Assembly (NCBI RefSeq): GCF_012275515.1
Contig: NZ_JAAZQL010000009.1
Coordinates: 1-64,000, forward strand
Reading direction: 5' to 3'
DNA from: Novosphingobium sp. SG707
GTDB taxonomy: Bacteria; Pseudomonadota; Alphaproteobacteria; Sphingomonadales; Sphingomonadaceae
Length of the DNA stretch: 64,000 bases
Shown here: piece by piece, positions 8,123 to 17,821 of the stretch
How the letters are laid out: every line of letters begins with the position of its first letter
Numbering within the stretch: the first letter of the stretch is position 1
Translations under genes and position numbers: made by a program
Notes under the pieces: generated by a model
Databases searched by the model: none
The model's input: the letters and a program-made list of their open reading frames with translations, nothing else
Told to the model about the DNA's origin: nothing

Positions 8123-9005
8123 CGTGCCCACTCACGGCGTCCCGCTCGACAGCACTTGGCTGCGAGACCATCCGCTGCCTCATCCAAGGCAGGACACAGA
8201 CAAGAACGCCCGAGGCCGTGTGCTGGTGATTGGCGGTTGCCAAAAGGTGCCCGGCGGCATCCAACTCACCGCCGAAGCCGCGCTGCGCGCGGGCGCGGGC
8301 AAAGTGCAGATCGGCACCATTGCCGGTGCAGCCCTCGCGATCGGCGTGGCGATGCCGGAAGTGGGGATTATCCCATTGGCGGAAACCGAAGGCGGCGAAA
8401 TTGCCGACGCGGGACCTGCCCGGGCCGACCTGTCGCACTTCGATGTGGCGATCATCGGCCCGGCAATTGTCGATGCTCATGCCGCCGGCAGCATTGTGGA
8501 CCAGTTTGTCAAGGCTGCCGGAACAAGGGCCACCCTGGTACTCGATGCAGCCGCATTGATTGCCTGCGCTGGCCGTGAACGCCTGTTGCACGCCTATCCC
8601 CGGCCGCTGATCCTCACGCCACATCTTGGCGAAATGGCAGCAATGCTTGCTTGCGAAGCCGGCCATGTGGGCGCCGACCCCGCTGGCAGCGTGCGTCGCG
8701 CCGCAGAGACTTTCGGTGCAGTGGTCGCCCTCAAAGGAGCCACCACCTTGGTGGCCGCGCCCGACGGTTCGCTGCACGTTTTCGCTGGCGGCGGGGTAGG
8801 TCTGGCCACCGGCGGCTCGGGCGATGTGCTTGCGGGGATTGTCGCGGGCCTCGCGGCACGGGGGGCTGACCCGTTGACGGCGACGCTCTGGGGCGTGTGG
8901 CTCCATGGCGAAGCCGGGCGACGCTGCGCAGAGCAGATTGGCCCACTTGGCTTCCTCGCCCGCGAACTGCTGGCGCATGTGCCCGCGCTCATGCGCGGGG
9001 TTTAG
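8115..9005 (+). CDS. nnrD: ADP/ATP-dependent NAD(P)H-hydrate dehydratase, stand-alone
   Basis: This 296-residue protein is the ribokinase-like C-terminal domain of the YjeF/CARKD family. It repairs hydrated NADH or NADPH using a nucleotide. Visible motifs are an ILTPHLGEM segment in the middle and the nucleotide-binding GGSGDVLAGIVAGLAA near the end. Most bacterial homologues are fused to an N-terminal epimerase (NnrE); that domain is absent, so the epimerase must be encoded elsewhere or dispensed with. The GTG at 8115 is chosen because the conserved protein begins there and it overlaps the phosphatase stop. ThiD-type kinases are distant relatives, but the motifs favour NnrD. Confidence 0.85.
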   Translation: MADVPTHGVPLDSTWLRDHPLPHPRQDTDKNARGRVLVIGGCQKVPGGIQLTAEAALRAGAGKVQIGTIAGAALAIGVAMPEVGIIPLAETEGGEIADAGPARADLSHFDVAIIGPAIVDAHAAGSIVDQFVKAAGTRATLVLDAAALIACAGRERLLHAYPRPLILTPHLGEMAAMLACEAGHVGADPAGSVRRAAETFGAVVALKGATTLVAAPDGSLHVFAGGGVGLATGGSGDVLAGIVAGLAARGADPLTATLWGVWLHGEAGRRCAEQIGPLGFLARELLAHVPALMRGV

Positions 9006-9217
9006 ACGGCCTACGCTTGCTGACTGGCGGCACGCCTACCAACATTTCCGGTTTCAATGAAGGCTCGGAAATAAGACCCCGACTGCCTGCGCCTGATTTG
9101 ATTCCTATGCTTGGGCGAGGTGGCAACAAACGGAATTGCCGAAAGTTTGAGCATCCGCCTAGGCAGCCCTTGCGATTGTGATCATTAACCTTCTTTCCTT
9201 CATACGCGGATTATACG

Positions 9218-10474
9218 TCAAGCAGCCGATGGGTCCTTTTTTGTATCGCCATCTTTTGTTTCAGGCGTGTCGGACGGCACCGTCGTGTCAGATGCATCCG
9301 TGGCGGGAGCAGGCTTGGGCCCGCCAACCGACAGGATCAGACGCACTCCGACCACCAACGCATCAGGCGCACCGGCGACGGCGGCGGGGTGGCGAATGTA
9401 CTGAGCGTCAGGCTGGAAAGCCCAGCGCTCGCTTAATTTGACCTGATAGCTGGCTTCGAACGATGCCTCCGCCCGAGGCAGCTTATTCAGGGCGACCGCC
9501 AGCGGGCTGATCGATGCGCGGGCAAAGGCAAGGCCAAGCCGGTCTTCGTCTCGCCCCGCGAGCAAGCCCTTGCCCACAACGCCGCCGCCCCAATAGCCGT
9601 CAACATCCTGCGCATCGCCGCGGGCGCGACCGTATCGCAGCCAACCGCTCCAGTGTTTCGAGCCAGGCAAGGCGCTTTCGACCTCGGCGTAGAAGCCCTG
9701 GTCACGATGCAATCCCGCGTCATCGAGCCCCGGTCTGGCTAGGGAGTAATTCCAAAACCCTACCGCAGCGCGGCCTTCCTCCGACCAGCGGTAATCGACC
9801 TGACCTATGGTGAGAGCCCCGTCACGCGGCGCAAGGCTGGCAGCGACGAATACCCGAGGGTGGTCCATGTCACCGGGAACGCCATCCAGCACAGCGAGGC
9901 GCGCGGTCCAATGCTTGTTGGGGGTCCAACTGATCCGGGCTCCCAGCGAAGAGACCGGGTAAACGGAAGGTCCATTGAGACCACTACGTGCGATATCGGC
10001 GCCAATACCTTGCGAGGAATTGACCAACCAATTGGCCGCGACGATAGTGTCAAAATCAGCATTGGCGTCCATCAATCCCAAGCGGATCGCGACATTGCGT
10101 TCAGCTGAACCGAAACGTTTTTCAACCCACGCCTCAAAGAGGCGGGTCATCGGCACCGCATCGATGGCGTCGGCGGCCTGAATGTCTTGCGTTCGGGCCC
10201 TCAGGCTGCTTCCGGACAGGTTGAACACCTGGGCGTGGATGGCAAGGCCGGGAGCCCCGAGGCGGTCCCCAGCGATTGTTCCGGAAATCTGGAGGCGATT
10301 AAGGACCACGGGATCTGGAGAGCCTATGCTTGGAATGAGCCAGCCATCCAGATTATCTCGCAGTGTCCCTGTGAACACAGGAGGCGGATCGTCATCGGCG
10401 TTCGCCGCGCACGGTGTCAACCAGACCACCGCGGCAGGCAGCCATAAAAACCAACGGGGAGCGCGGACGACCAT
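9218..10474 (-). CDS. OprB-like carbohydrate porin
   Basis: This 418-residue protein starts with a cleavable signal peptide (hydrophobic core at about residues 8-22, cleavage after AANA). It continues as a beta-rich outer membrane protein of the OprB carbohydrate-selective porin type, with segments such as NRLQISGTIAGDRLG and GFWNYSLARPG. It should form a sugar-permeable barrel. The last strand-like segment (VVGVRLILSV) is followed by about 35 polar residues rich in Pro, Thr, Asp and Lys. That is unusual, because outer membrane barrels normally end on an aromatic residue. It is a single gene with no partner transport genes next to it. Confidence 0.8.
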   Translation of the reverse strand: MVVRAPRWFLWLPAAVVWLTPCAANADDDPPPVFTGTLRDNLDGWLIPSIGSPDPVVLNRLQISGTIAGDRLGAPGLAIHAQVFNLSGSSLRARTQDIQAADAIDAVPMTRLFEAWVEKRFGSAERNVAIRLGLMDANADFDTIVAANWLVNSSQGIGADIARSGLNGPSVYPVSSLGARISWTPNKHWTARLAVLDGVPGDMDHPRVFVAASLAPRDGALTIGQVDYRWSEEGRAAVGFWNYSLARPGLDDAGLHRDQGFYAEVESALPGSKHWSGWLRYGRARGDAQDVDGYWGGGVVGKGLLAGRDEDRLGLAFARASISPLAVALNKLPRAEASFEASYQVKLSERWAFQPDAQYIRHPAAVAGAPDALVVGVRLILSVGGPKPAPATDASDTTVPSDTPETKDGDTKKDPSAA

Positions 10475-10625
10475 GACCTATAAAGAAACCATAACTGGTC
10501 TCGTTCCGCCGACAGTTCGACACTAAGCAGGAATACCCTTCCCGCAGACGGGGGGAGCCGATTATCAAGGACGGACGTCTCGTCGGTGCTGCAGGCGTGG
10601 CGGGCGGTGCTGAGGATGGTCGCTT

Positions 10626-11375
10626 TTACTGATCCGGCCGGTCTCCCTGCCGCATCTCGGACTTGCCGTGAAGATATCGCGGGCTGAAATCACTCAATTG
10701 CACCAGGCGCTGCCAATCGACAATCTGAACAGCGCGCCGCTTTGTGCGGATCACCCCTGCGCGCCGAAGGTCCTGCAGCGTGCGATTGACATGAACGACA
10801 GTCAATCCTGTTGCATCGGCGATCTGTTCCTGGGTCAGGGGAAATTCATAGGCATTTCCCTCCAGCAAGCCGGCGAAGCGCAACCGCACGGCAAATTCAC
10901 ACAAATGATGGGAAATTCGGCCCCGTGCGTCCCGACGTCCGACGTTGGTCAGCCATTCACCAACGATTGATGTGGTCACCAGAGTTTCGCGCCAGAGAGC
11001 GGTCTGAATTGCTGGTCTTTCCGTCAGGAGTCGCTGGACATCGGCCATGTTGAACAGCGCGATCCTGCCCGGAGACAGCATTTGGAGCGTATCGCAGGCT
11101 TTCCCTAGAATCGCGCTTTTAAGATCGGGAAAGTCACCGGGTATATGCACGGAAATGATTTGTCGTTTGCCATCCTGCAGTATCTGATGACTGTAGGCGA
11201 AGCCGGAGAGAAGACCTATGCAGTTTACGGTGCGAATGCCTTCGTCAATAAGGACCTGTCCTGAATCAACCTCTTTTATTCGGCATGGCATTTTTAAAAA
11301 GGCTTCCTTATCGGCCGGCTCCAGCGGCTTCAACTGGTTCAGCTTGCTGAGAATGGGAGCCAGAATCTCTCGCAC
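10626..11375 (-). CDS. Crp/Fnr family transcriptional regulator
   Basis: This 249-residue protein has an N-terminal cyclic-nucleotide-binding fold (about residues 10-130) and a C-terminal winged helix (about 150-230) with recognition helix region EQIADATGLTVVHVNRTLQDL. I see no N-terminal cysteine cluster, so it is not a classic FNR oxygen sensor. It belongs to the broad group with a non-canonical ligand pocket. It lies 147 bases after cyoD on the same strand and could be read through from the cyo operon or have its own promoter. A role in controlling the quinol oxidase is plausible by position only. Confidence 0.88.
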   Translation of the reverse strand: MREILAPILSKLNQLKPLEPADKEAFLKMPCRIKEVDSGQVLIDEGIRTVNCIGLLSGFAYSHQILQDGKRQIISVHIPGDFPDLKSAILGKACDTLQMLSPGRIALFNMADVQRLLTERPAIQTALWRETLVTTSIVGEWLTNVGRRDARGRISHHLCEFAVRLRFAGLLEGNAYEFPLTQEQIADATGLTVVHVNRTLQDLRRAGVIRTKRRAVQIVDWQRLVQLSDFSPRYLHGKSEMRQGDRPDQ

Positions 11376-11522
11376 TTCCTGTCCCTCCTGCAGTTACTTT
11401 CCTACGTGAGAATTGCATCGGACCTGTGTTGGGAAAGATTTCCAGATCTCTCCAGGTTCTGTTTTATTAGTATCAACGGCTCTGGAATTCCGTGCCGTCG
11501 ATGCTCTTCCTGGTCGATGAAC

Positions 11523-11879
11523 CTAATGGCCCGTAATGGCGCCGGGCATCATGTTGGTGTTGAGATGATACATGATCCAAACGGATCCGCCGATGGTCAG
11601 CACCACGATCACAGCCGTAAACAGAAAGGCCAAGAGGGTCCAACCGCCTTCGGAGCGTGTATCGACATGCAGGAAGAAAGCCACATGCACGACGATCTGG
11701 ACCAGCGCCATGGCAAAGATCAACAAGGCTGTAGTGGAACGGTCGGCCTGACCGGTCATGACAAGCCAGAACGGCAGCACCGTGAGCGCTGCGGCCAGAA
11801 GCACGCCCGCCCAGTAGAAGCGATGCCTCTCGGCCCTATGAGCCTGGGAAGATCCATCCATAGCCTGCATATCTGTCAC
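11523..11879 (-). CDS. cyoD: Cytochrome o ubiquinol oxidase subunit IV
   Basis: This 118-residue membrane protein is the small subunit IV of the bo3-type quinol oxidase. Three membrane helices are visible (about residues 25-45, 52-75 and 88-110), with the typical ALVQIVVHVAFFLHVD segment in the second. I chose the GTG at 11879, which overlaps the cyoC stop (GTGA) and has GGAG seven bases upstream. ATG at 11870 is an alternative. Subunit IV aids assembly of the heme-copper centre. It is the last gene of cyoABCD. Confidence 0.9.
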   Translation of the reverse strand: MTDMQAMDGSSQAHRAERHRFYWAGVLLAAALTVLPFWLVMTGQADRSTTALLIFAMALVQIVVHVAFFLHVDTRSEGGWTLLAFLFTAVIVVLTIGGSVWIMYHLNTNMMPGAITGH

Positions 11880-12508
11880 CGCACCACTCCATAGAGATAG
11901 ACGAAGGTGAACACCCCGATCCAGATGATGTCGAGGAAATGCCAGAACATCGAAAGGCACATCACCCGCCGCCGCATCGCCGGGGTCAGGCCGTTTCGGG
12001 CAATTTGGGCCAGCATGACCGCAATCCAGATCATGCCCACCGTGACATGCGCGCCATGGGTGCCGACCAGCGTGAAGAAAGCCGACAGAAATGCGCTGCG
12101 CTGCGGTCCGGCTCCCTCGCTGACAAGATGGCCGAATTCATAGAGTTCGACGCCGACAAAACCGGCCCCCAGCAGGCCGGTCATGGCCAGCCACACGCGC
12201 ACCGGCGCGGCTCGCCCCGCCGCCAGATGCGGCATGGCTTCGCCAAAGGTGATGGAGGAGGCCAGCAGCAGGCCCGTGTTAAGCGCGACAAGCGGCAGGT
12301 TGAAAATCTCGCGCGGCACCGGCCCCCCGGCATAACTGGTGCTGACCACGCCGAACATGGCGAAAAGCGAGGCGAAGATCAGAGCATCGCTCATCAGATA
12401 GATCCAGAAGCCCAGCAGTGTCGCGTTGCCGTCCTCGTGGTCGTGGCCATCCTCATCCACCCGATGCCACGTGATGCTGCGGCCGGGATCATCGGCGTGA
12501 TCGGTCAC
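11876..12508 (-). CDS. cyoC: Cytochrome o ubiquinol oxidase subunit III
   Basis: This 210-residue protein is subunit III of the terminal quinol oxidase. It has five predicted membrane helices, the usual number for the CyoC form. Recognisable segments are [18 protein letters not shown] near residue 30, [16 protein letters not shown]-like sequence near 145, and [19 protein letters not shown] at the end. The GTG start overlaps the cyoB stop (GTGA), and its own stop overlaps the cyoD GTG in the same way. It carries no redox centre and stabilises subunit I. Confidence 0.93.
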   Translation of the reverse strand: MTDHADDPGRSITWHRVDEDGHDHEDGNATLLGFWIYLMSDALIFASLFAMFGVVSTSYAGGPVPREIFNLPLVALNTGLLLASSITFGEAMPHLAAGRAAPVRVWLAMTGLLGAGFVGVELYEFGHLVSEGAGPQRSAFLSAFFTLVGTHGAHVTVGMIWIAVMLAQIARNGLTPAMRRRVMCLSMFWHFLDIIWIGVFTFVYLYGVVR

Positions 12509-14511
12509 TGGGCGCCCCCCGACAGGCGTGCTTCCTCTATGCGGGTGACGGTCTCGACCGGGATGAAGAAGTCGCGTTTCATGTTGAACGTATGGCCCAC
12601 GGCCACTACCAGCAGCCCGACAAAGGCGATCAGCGCCAGCCACCACATATACCAGATCATGGCGAAACCCATGACCGCGGCGAGAACGGCAAGGATGAAG
12701 CCGGCCCCGGTGTTGCGCGGCATATGGACGGGTCGGAAACCCGACACCGGCCGCTGATAGCCGCGCGACTTCATGTCATACCACGCGTCCAGATCGTGAA
12801 TGACGGGGGTGAAGGCAAAGTTGTAGGCGGGCGGCGGCGAGGTGGTGGACCATTCCAGCGTCCGTCCGTCCCATGGGTCGCCGGTCGTGTCGGCCAGTTC
12901 GCGGCGGCGCAGAAAACCCATGACGATGCTCATCACAAAGCCGAGGATGCCCACCAGAATGATAAAGGCGCCCACCAGCGCGAGCACGAAATAGGGCTGG
13001 AGGGCGACATCCTCGAAATGGCGGACCCGTCGCGTCGTGCCCATCAGTCCGGCAAAATAGATCGGCGTCCAGGCCACCCAATAGCCGATGACCCAGCCCC
13101 AGAAGGCCACCTTGCCCCACCATGGATCAAGCTTGAAACCGAACGCCTTGGGAAACCAATAGACGATCCCCGCAAACAGGCCGAACACCACCCCGCCGAT
13201 GATGACATTATGGAAATGCGCCACCAGAAACAGGGAATTGTGCAGCACGAAATCGGCCGGAGGAATGGCCAGCAGCACGCCTGTCATCCCGCCCACCACA
13301 AAGGTCAGCATAAAGGCCACCACCCATTGCATCGGCAGTTCGAACCGGATGTCGCCGCGATACATGGTGAAGAGCCAGTTGAAGATCTTGGCCCCGGTGG
13401 GAATGGATATCACCATCGTGGCGATGCCGAAGAAGCTGTTGACGCTGGGTCCCGATCCCATCGTAAAGAAATGGTGCAGCCAGACCAGATAGGACAGGAT
13501 CGTGATGACCACCGTGGCATAGACCATCGAGGAATAGCCGAAGAGCCGCTTGCCGGTGAAGGTCGAGGTGATTTCCGAATAGATGCCGAAAGCGGGCAGG
13601 ACCAGCACATAGACCTCGGGATGCCCCCAGATCCAGACCATATTCCAATACATCATGGGCGCTCCGCCCAGATCGTTGGTGAAGAAATTGGTGCCGACAT
13701 AGCGGTCGAGCAGCAGCAGGAAAAAGGCCGCCGTCAGCGCCGGAAAAATGGCGATGGCCAGCACATTCGAGCATAGCGCCGTCCAGCAGAACACCGGCAT
13801 CTTCATCATCGTCATGCCCGGCGCGCGCATCTTGATAATGGTGGCCACCATATTGATCGCCGAAAGCGTCGTGCCCACGCCTGCAATCTGGAGCGACCAC
13901 AGATAATAGTCGACCCCGGTGTCAGGACTGTAGGCCAGTTCGGCCAGCGGCGCGTAGGAAAGCCAGCCCGTGCGCGCAAATTCGCCCACAAACAGGGATA
14001 TCATCACCAGTCCCGCCCCCGCCGCCGTCAGCCAGAAGCTGAGATTGTTGAGAAAGGGAAAGGCCACATCGCGCGCGCCGATCTGAAGCGGCATGACAAA
14101 ATTGATGATGCCCACCACCAGCGGAATGGCGACGAAAAAGATCATGATCGTACCATGGGCGGTAAATATCTGGTCGTAATGATGCGCGGGCAAATAGCCC
14201 TGATTGGCGCCAAAGGCGACGGCCTGTTGCAGGCGCATCATGATCGCATCGGCAAAGCCGCGCAGCAGCATGATGATGCCCAGAATGACATACATGATCC
14301 CGATCTTCTTGTGATCGACGCTGGTGATCCATTCGCGCCACAGGTAAGTCCACAGGCGATAGCGGGTGATCAGCCCCAAAACCGCCGCACCCGCCAGCAA
14401 CACGATCAGAAACGTGGCCAGCAGGATCGGTTCATGCAGGGGGAGGGCTTGCGGACTGAGCCGTCCGAAAATTGCCATGCCGGTGTCCGGCGGGATCACG
14501 GTGTTGCTCAC
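12505..14511 (-). CDS. cyoB: Cytochrome o ubiquinol oxidase subunit I
   Basis: This 668-residue multi-span protein is the catalytic subunit of the proton-pumping bo3 quinol oxidase. Quinol-site residues known from E. coli are all present with a shift of 13: Arg84, Asp88, His111 and Gln114, and the low-spin heme ligand His119 follows in [10 protein letters not shown]. The CuB region reads [12 protein letters not shown] with the His-Tyr pair, then a His-His pair (WLHHFF), then HFHNV near residue 434 for both hemes. It starts with GTG overlapping the cyoA stop (GTGA). The reaction is oxidation of ubiquinol with reduction of oxygen to water. Confidence 0.96.
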   Translation of the reverse strand: MSNTVIPPDTGMAIFGRLSPQALPLHEPILLATFLIVLLAGAAVLGLITRYRLWTYLWREWITSVDHKKIGIMYVILGIIMLLRGFADAIMMRLQQAVAFGANQGYLPAHHYDQIFTAHGTIMIFFVAIPLVVGIINFVMPLQIGARDVAFPFLNNLSFWLTAAGAGLVMISLFVGEFARTGWLSYAPLAELAYSPDTGVDYYLWSLQIAGVGTTLSAINMVATIIKMRAPGMTMMKMPVFCWTALCSNVLAIAIFPALTAAFFLLLLDRYVGTNFFTNDLGGAPMMYWNMVWIWGHPEVYVLVLPAFGIYSEITSTFTGKRLFGYSSMVYATVVITILSYLVWLHHFFTMGSGPSVNSFFGIATMVISIPTGAKIFNWLFTMYRGDIRFELPMQWVVAFMLTFVVGGMTGVLLAIPPADFVLHNSLFLVAHFHNVIIGGVVFGLFAGIVYWFPKAFGFKLDPWWGKVAFWGWVIGYWVAWTPIYFAGLMGTTRRVRHFEDVALQPYFVLALVGAFIILVGILGFVMSIVMGFLRRRELADTTGDPWDGRTLEWSTTSPPPAYNFAFTPVIHDLDAWYDMKSRGYQRPVSGFRPVHMPRNTGAGFILAVLAAVMGFAMIWYMWWLALIAFVGLLVVAVGHTFNMKRDFFIPVETVTRIEEARLSGGAQ

Positions 14512-15578
14512 AGCGGATGGCCTTCCTGATGGGGTGCGGCGGGCATGGAGCCGTGGCCGGGTGCCGTGCCGCCGCCAATTCCCGGATCATGCGCGCCCGA
14601 CCTATGGGGATTGCCGCCACCGCGCATCATGTCGCCGCGCATGATATCGGCCATGCAGGGGCGCCCCGGTTCCACGCAGCGGTTGACCGCAAGATCGAAC
14701 AGGCCGGGGGTCACGCTGCCGAAATGCATGACCGGCGCTTTCTCGCTCGGCTTTTCGATGGACAGATAAGTGGCGGGCAGGAGCGCGGCCCTGCTCTGCT
14801 TCACCTGGACCAGCCAGCGCCCGAAATCGGACGCGCTGAGCCCGCGAAGCCGGAAACGCATGTCTGAATAGCCGCGCCCCGTATAGTTGCCCGAATAACC
14901 CCAGCTTTCCCCGGCACGGTTCAACACGGCATGCATGCGCGAGTTCATTCCTGGCATCGCGTAGATCATCCCGGCCATAGTGGGGGCATAGAAAGTATTG
15001 AACTGATTGGCCGATGTGATGGAAAAGCGGACCGGGACATCCACCGGCAGAGCCAGTTCGTTGACGGTGGCCACGCCTTGTTCGGGGTAGATGAACAACC
15101 ATTTCCAGTCGAGCGCGATCACCTGTACGTCCAGTACCCGTGTTGCAGGCGTAACCGGCACGCCCGGCCTGGTCCTTTCCAGCGGGCGAAAGGGGTCGAG
15201 CAGATGCGTGCTGGTCCATGTCACGGCCGAAAGCGCGATGATAATCAGCATCGGGATCGACCAGATCGCCAGTTCCAGGGTGGTGGAATGATCAAAATCG
15301 GGGTCGTAGACCTTGTCGGGATTGCCGCGGCGATATTTCCACGCAAACCACACCGTCGTCGCCATGACCGGCACGATGACCAGCAGCATAAGCCCTGTGG
15401 CGAACAGGATAAGATTGCGCTGCTGCATCGCCACATCGCCGGTCGGGTTCATCACCACCATGTCGCATCCGCCCAGCATCAGTGTCGGAACGGCGATTAA
15501 CCATCGCGCATAGCCGGATCGATGCGACGGGGGGCGGGGCAAGGGCTGGTCCGACACGCGCATGGCAAGGCTGTCCAA
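14508..15578 (-). CDS. cyoA: Cytochrome o ubiquinol oxidase subunit II
   Basis: This 356-residue protein is subunit II of the bo3 oxidase. A lipoprotein signal ends in LGGC with Cys38 as the lipidation site. Two membrane helices follow (about residues 55-75 and 100-122) and then the periplasmic cupredoxin domain (about 145-290). The Cys/His cluster of a CuA site is missing, as expected for a quinol oxidase. The C-terminal ~45 residues are a flexible tail rich in Gly, His and Met. A start at Met6 is possible. It is the first gene of cyoABCD, with 172 bases to the divergent transporter gene. Confidence 0.94.
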   Translation of the reverse strand: MDSLAMRVSDQPLPRPPSHRSGYARWLIAVPTLMLGGCDMVVMNPTGDVAMQQRNLILFATGLMLLVIVPVMATTVWFAWKYRRGNPDKVYDPDFDHSTTLELAIWSIPMLIIIALSAVTWTSTHLLDPFRPLERTRPGVPVTPATRVLDVQVIALDWKWLFIYPEQGVATVNELALPVDVPVRFSITSANQFNTFYAPTMAGMIYAMPGMNSRMHAVLNRAGESWGYSGNYTGRGYSDMRFRLRGLSASDFGRWLVQVKQSRAALLPATYLSIEKPSEKAPVMHFGSVTPGLFDLAVNRCVEPGRPCMADIMRGDMMRGGGNPHRSGAHDPGIGGGTAPGHGSMPAAPHQEGHPL

Positions 15579-15750
15579 TCAGATGCTGTCCCCTGGGGGC
15601 GGTTCATCAAGGCGTTCGCAGTTCGGGACCATAGCTCCCGGACTGCAAAGAGGATTTGGCCTTGAAACAATCGCAGCTCTGAATCGTTGCACCAAAGGAC
15701 AGGTTTTTCCAAAAATTTATGGCCAAGCAATTTGCCAAAGAGGAATGAGT
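15579..15750. promoter_or_regulatory. Divergent promoter region, cyo operon / MFS transporter
   Basis: These 172 bases separate the divergent starts of cyoA and the transporter and must hold the cyo promoter. AGAGGA at 15741-15746 is the ribosome binding site of the transporter and favours the ATG at 15751 over the one at 15745. I found no convincing symmetric Fnr-type box by eye. Confidence 0.4.
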
Positions 15751-17077
15751 ATGACTGGCGCACCGGCAAGCTCGACCACTCTGGAGCACCACGCTCGACT
15801 GATCAACGCACGCGATCCCCGGATCAGCCCGCGCGATATAGCCGTAGGCGTCATCATCGGCCGTTCGACGGAGTTCTTCGATTTCTTCGTCTATGCCATT
15901 GCTTCGGTACTGGTATTTCCTTCGCTGATGTTTCCCTACGCGTCTCCATTGCAGGGCACGCTCTATTCCTTCGCCATTTTCTCGCTGGCTTTTGTCGCAC
16001 GGCCGCTGGGGGCTTTGCTCTTCATCTGGATCGACCGGCGACATGGGCGCGGAGTTAAGCTGACACTGGCCATGTTTTTGCTCGGCGGATCGACCGCGGC
16101 TATTGCCTTCGTGCCCGGTTATGACCAGGCAGGGCCTATGGCTGCGGTTATTTTGGCACTGTTCCGGCTGGGGCAGGGTTTCGCCCAGGGCGGGACGTGG
16201 GACGGCCTGCCTGCGCTGCTTTCGCTTAACGCGCCGGTCCGGCGGCGAGGTTGGTTTGCTATGATCCCGCAATTGGGGGCAGCCTGTGGGGCTGCTGGTG
16301 GCCTCAGGCGTCTATGCTTATTTGCTCTATACGCTCAAACCGGCGGATTTTCTCGATTGGGGCTGGCGCTACACCTTCTTCGTCGCTTTCGTCATCAATG
16401 TGGTGGCGCTCTTTGCCCGGTTGCGCCTGATCTCGACGCCTGAATTCGAAGCTCTTTACGAAAACCGGGAATTGCAGCCTTCATACGTGGGAGACCTGTT
16501 TCGTGAGGAATGGCGTACGGTGCTGCTGGGCGCCTTTGCCCCGCTTGCCAGCTTTGCGCTTTTCCATCTGGTGACGGTATTTCCGCTTTCCTGGATCACA
16601 CTTTCGACCGGGGAAAGCCCGATCCGCTTTCTGATCATCGAGATGGTGGGGGCAGTTGTCGGAATTGGCGCGGTGATGGTTTCGGGCATGATCGCGGACC
16701 GGGTCGGGCGACGAATGCTGTTGGGATCTTCTGCGGCAGCCATCGCGATCTACAGCGGTTTTGCCCCGCAATTGCTGGGTCGTGGACCGTCGGGTGAATG
16801 GACCTATATGATTCTGGGCTTCGTCCTCCTCGGCCTTGCCTTTGGGCAATCCTCCGGGGCGGTCAACGGCAGTTTCTCTTCCCGGCATCGCTACACCGGC
16901 GCCGGAACCACCGCAACCGCATCATGGTTCATCGGCGCAGCCTTTGCTCCGCTGGCAGCGCTGTTTCTGGCCAGCCATTTCGGCCTGCTGGCGGTGGGGG
17001 CCTATTTGCTCTCGGGCGCAGTCTGCACGCTGCTAGCGCTCGGGCTGAACCGGGAGTGGGGACAGCGCGGGGAATAA
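15751..17077 (+). pseudogene. MFS transporter with a single-base frameshift
   Basis: Two consecutive frames encode one major facilitator protein of the metabolite:H+ symporter type, about 440 residues in all. The first frame covers helices 1-5 with the loop motif RRHGRGVKLT. After IPQLGA it slips into a nonsense tail. The second frame resumes at once with PVGLLVASGVYAYLL and runs through DRVGRRMLLG and the last six helices to 17077. One extra base near 16279-16284 (GGGGGCAGCC) explains the shift. Either the gene is broken or the base is a sequencing error. It stands head to head with cyoA and just before a PRC-barrel gene. The substrate is unknown. Confidence 0.85.
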
Positions 17078-17081
17078 CGGG

Positions 17082-17672
17082 ATGGGGCACGACTGGGCCG
17101 GATGGATCGCGCCGGCCGCGACAATGATCGCGGCCGTGATGACGGCGCTCAACTTGGGTGCGCGCGTTACGGGCTGGGGTTTTGTTGTGTTTCTGATCGG
17201 ATCATTGGCATGGTCATGGATCGGTCTGTCCTCCGGTCAGAGCAACCTGCTTGCCACCAACGGCTTTCTCGCGCTGATAAATGCATTGGGCATATGGCGC
17301 TGGCTGGGGCGGCAAAGTGCGTATGAGGAGGGAAGCCGGCGGGCTCAGGATGCCAGCTGCCGAGCAACGACTCCCACGCTGTTTGCCGCCACGCAGATCG
17401 CGGGGACCAAGGTCACAGATTGCGACGGTGCGATGCTGGGGACAATGATCGAAGCCCTGATCAGCTGCGCGCAAGGGCGGATCAGTTATGTCGTGGTCGC
17501 TTCTGGAGGACTTGGCGGCGTGAACGAGAAACTGCGCGCCGTCCCTAGTGAGGAATTTCATTTTTCGGTTGAGGGCGGGCGGTTGCGCCATGACAGATTC
17601 TGGTTCGAGGCGCTTCCTGTGCTTGATGGCGAGGAATGGCCGATAGAACCTCCCCGACCAGACGATCAATGA
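17082..17672 (+). CDS. Membrane-anchored PRC-barrel protein
   Basis: This 196-residue protein has an N-terminal membrane part with two or three helices (about residues 8-80, including WGFVVFLIGSLAWSWIGL) and a cytoplasmic C-terminal domain (about 98-185) that resembles PRC-barrel proteins (AGTKVTDCDGAMLGTMIEALISCAQGRISYVVV pattern, split here by its turns). PRC-barrels are found in ribosome maturation, photosynthetic reaction centres and stress proteins. The gene starts four bases after the transporter stop with GGGGAA as ribosome binding site, so it is in the same transcript as that broken gene. Its function is unknown. Confidence 0.7.
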   Translation: MGHDWAGWIAPAATMIAAVMTALNLGARVTGWGFVVFLIGSLAWSWIGLSSGQSNLLATNGFLALINALGIWRWLGRQSAYEEGSRRAQDASCRATTPTLFAATQIAGTKVTDCDGAMLGTMIEALISCAQGRISYVVVASGGLGGVNEKLRAVPSEEFHFSVEGGRLRHDRFWFEALPVLDGEEWPIEPPRPDDQ

Positions 17673-17821
17673 GCTTTGGGTCGGACGCCAGTGTGTTGGT
17701 AGGTCTGCAAGCCCCATGAGGTCGGCATCGTGCCGTAATCCGACCGGAATGCAGACTTTCGCGAAAACCGATCACATAGGGACTGGAGCGTGACTACACC
17801 GAACGAGCGCTTTTCCGGAGC

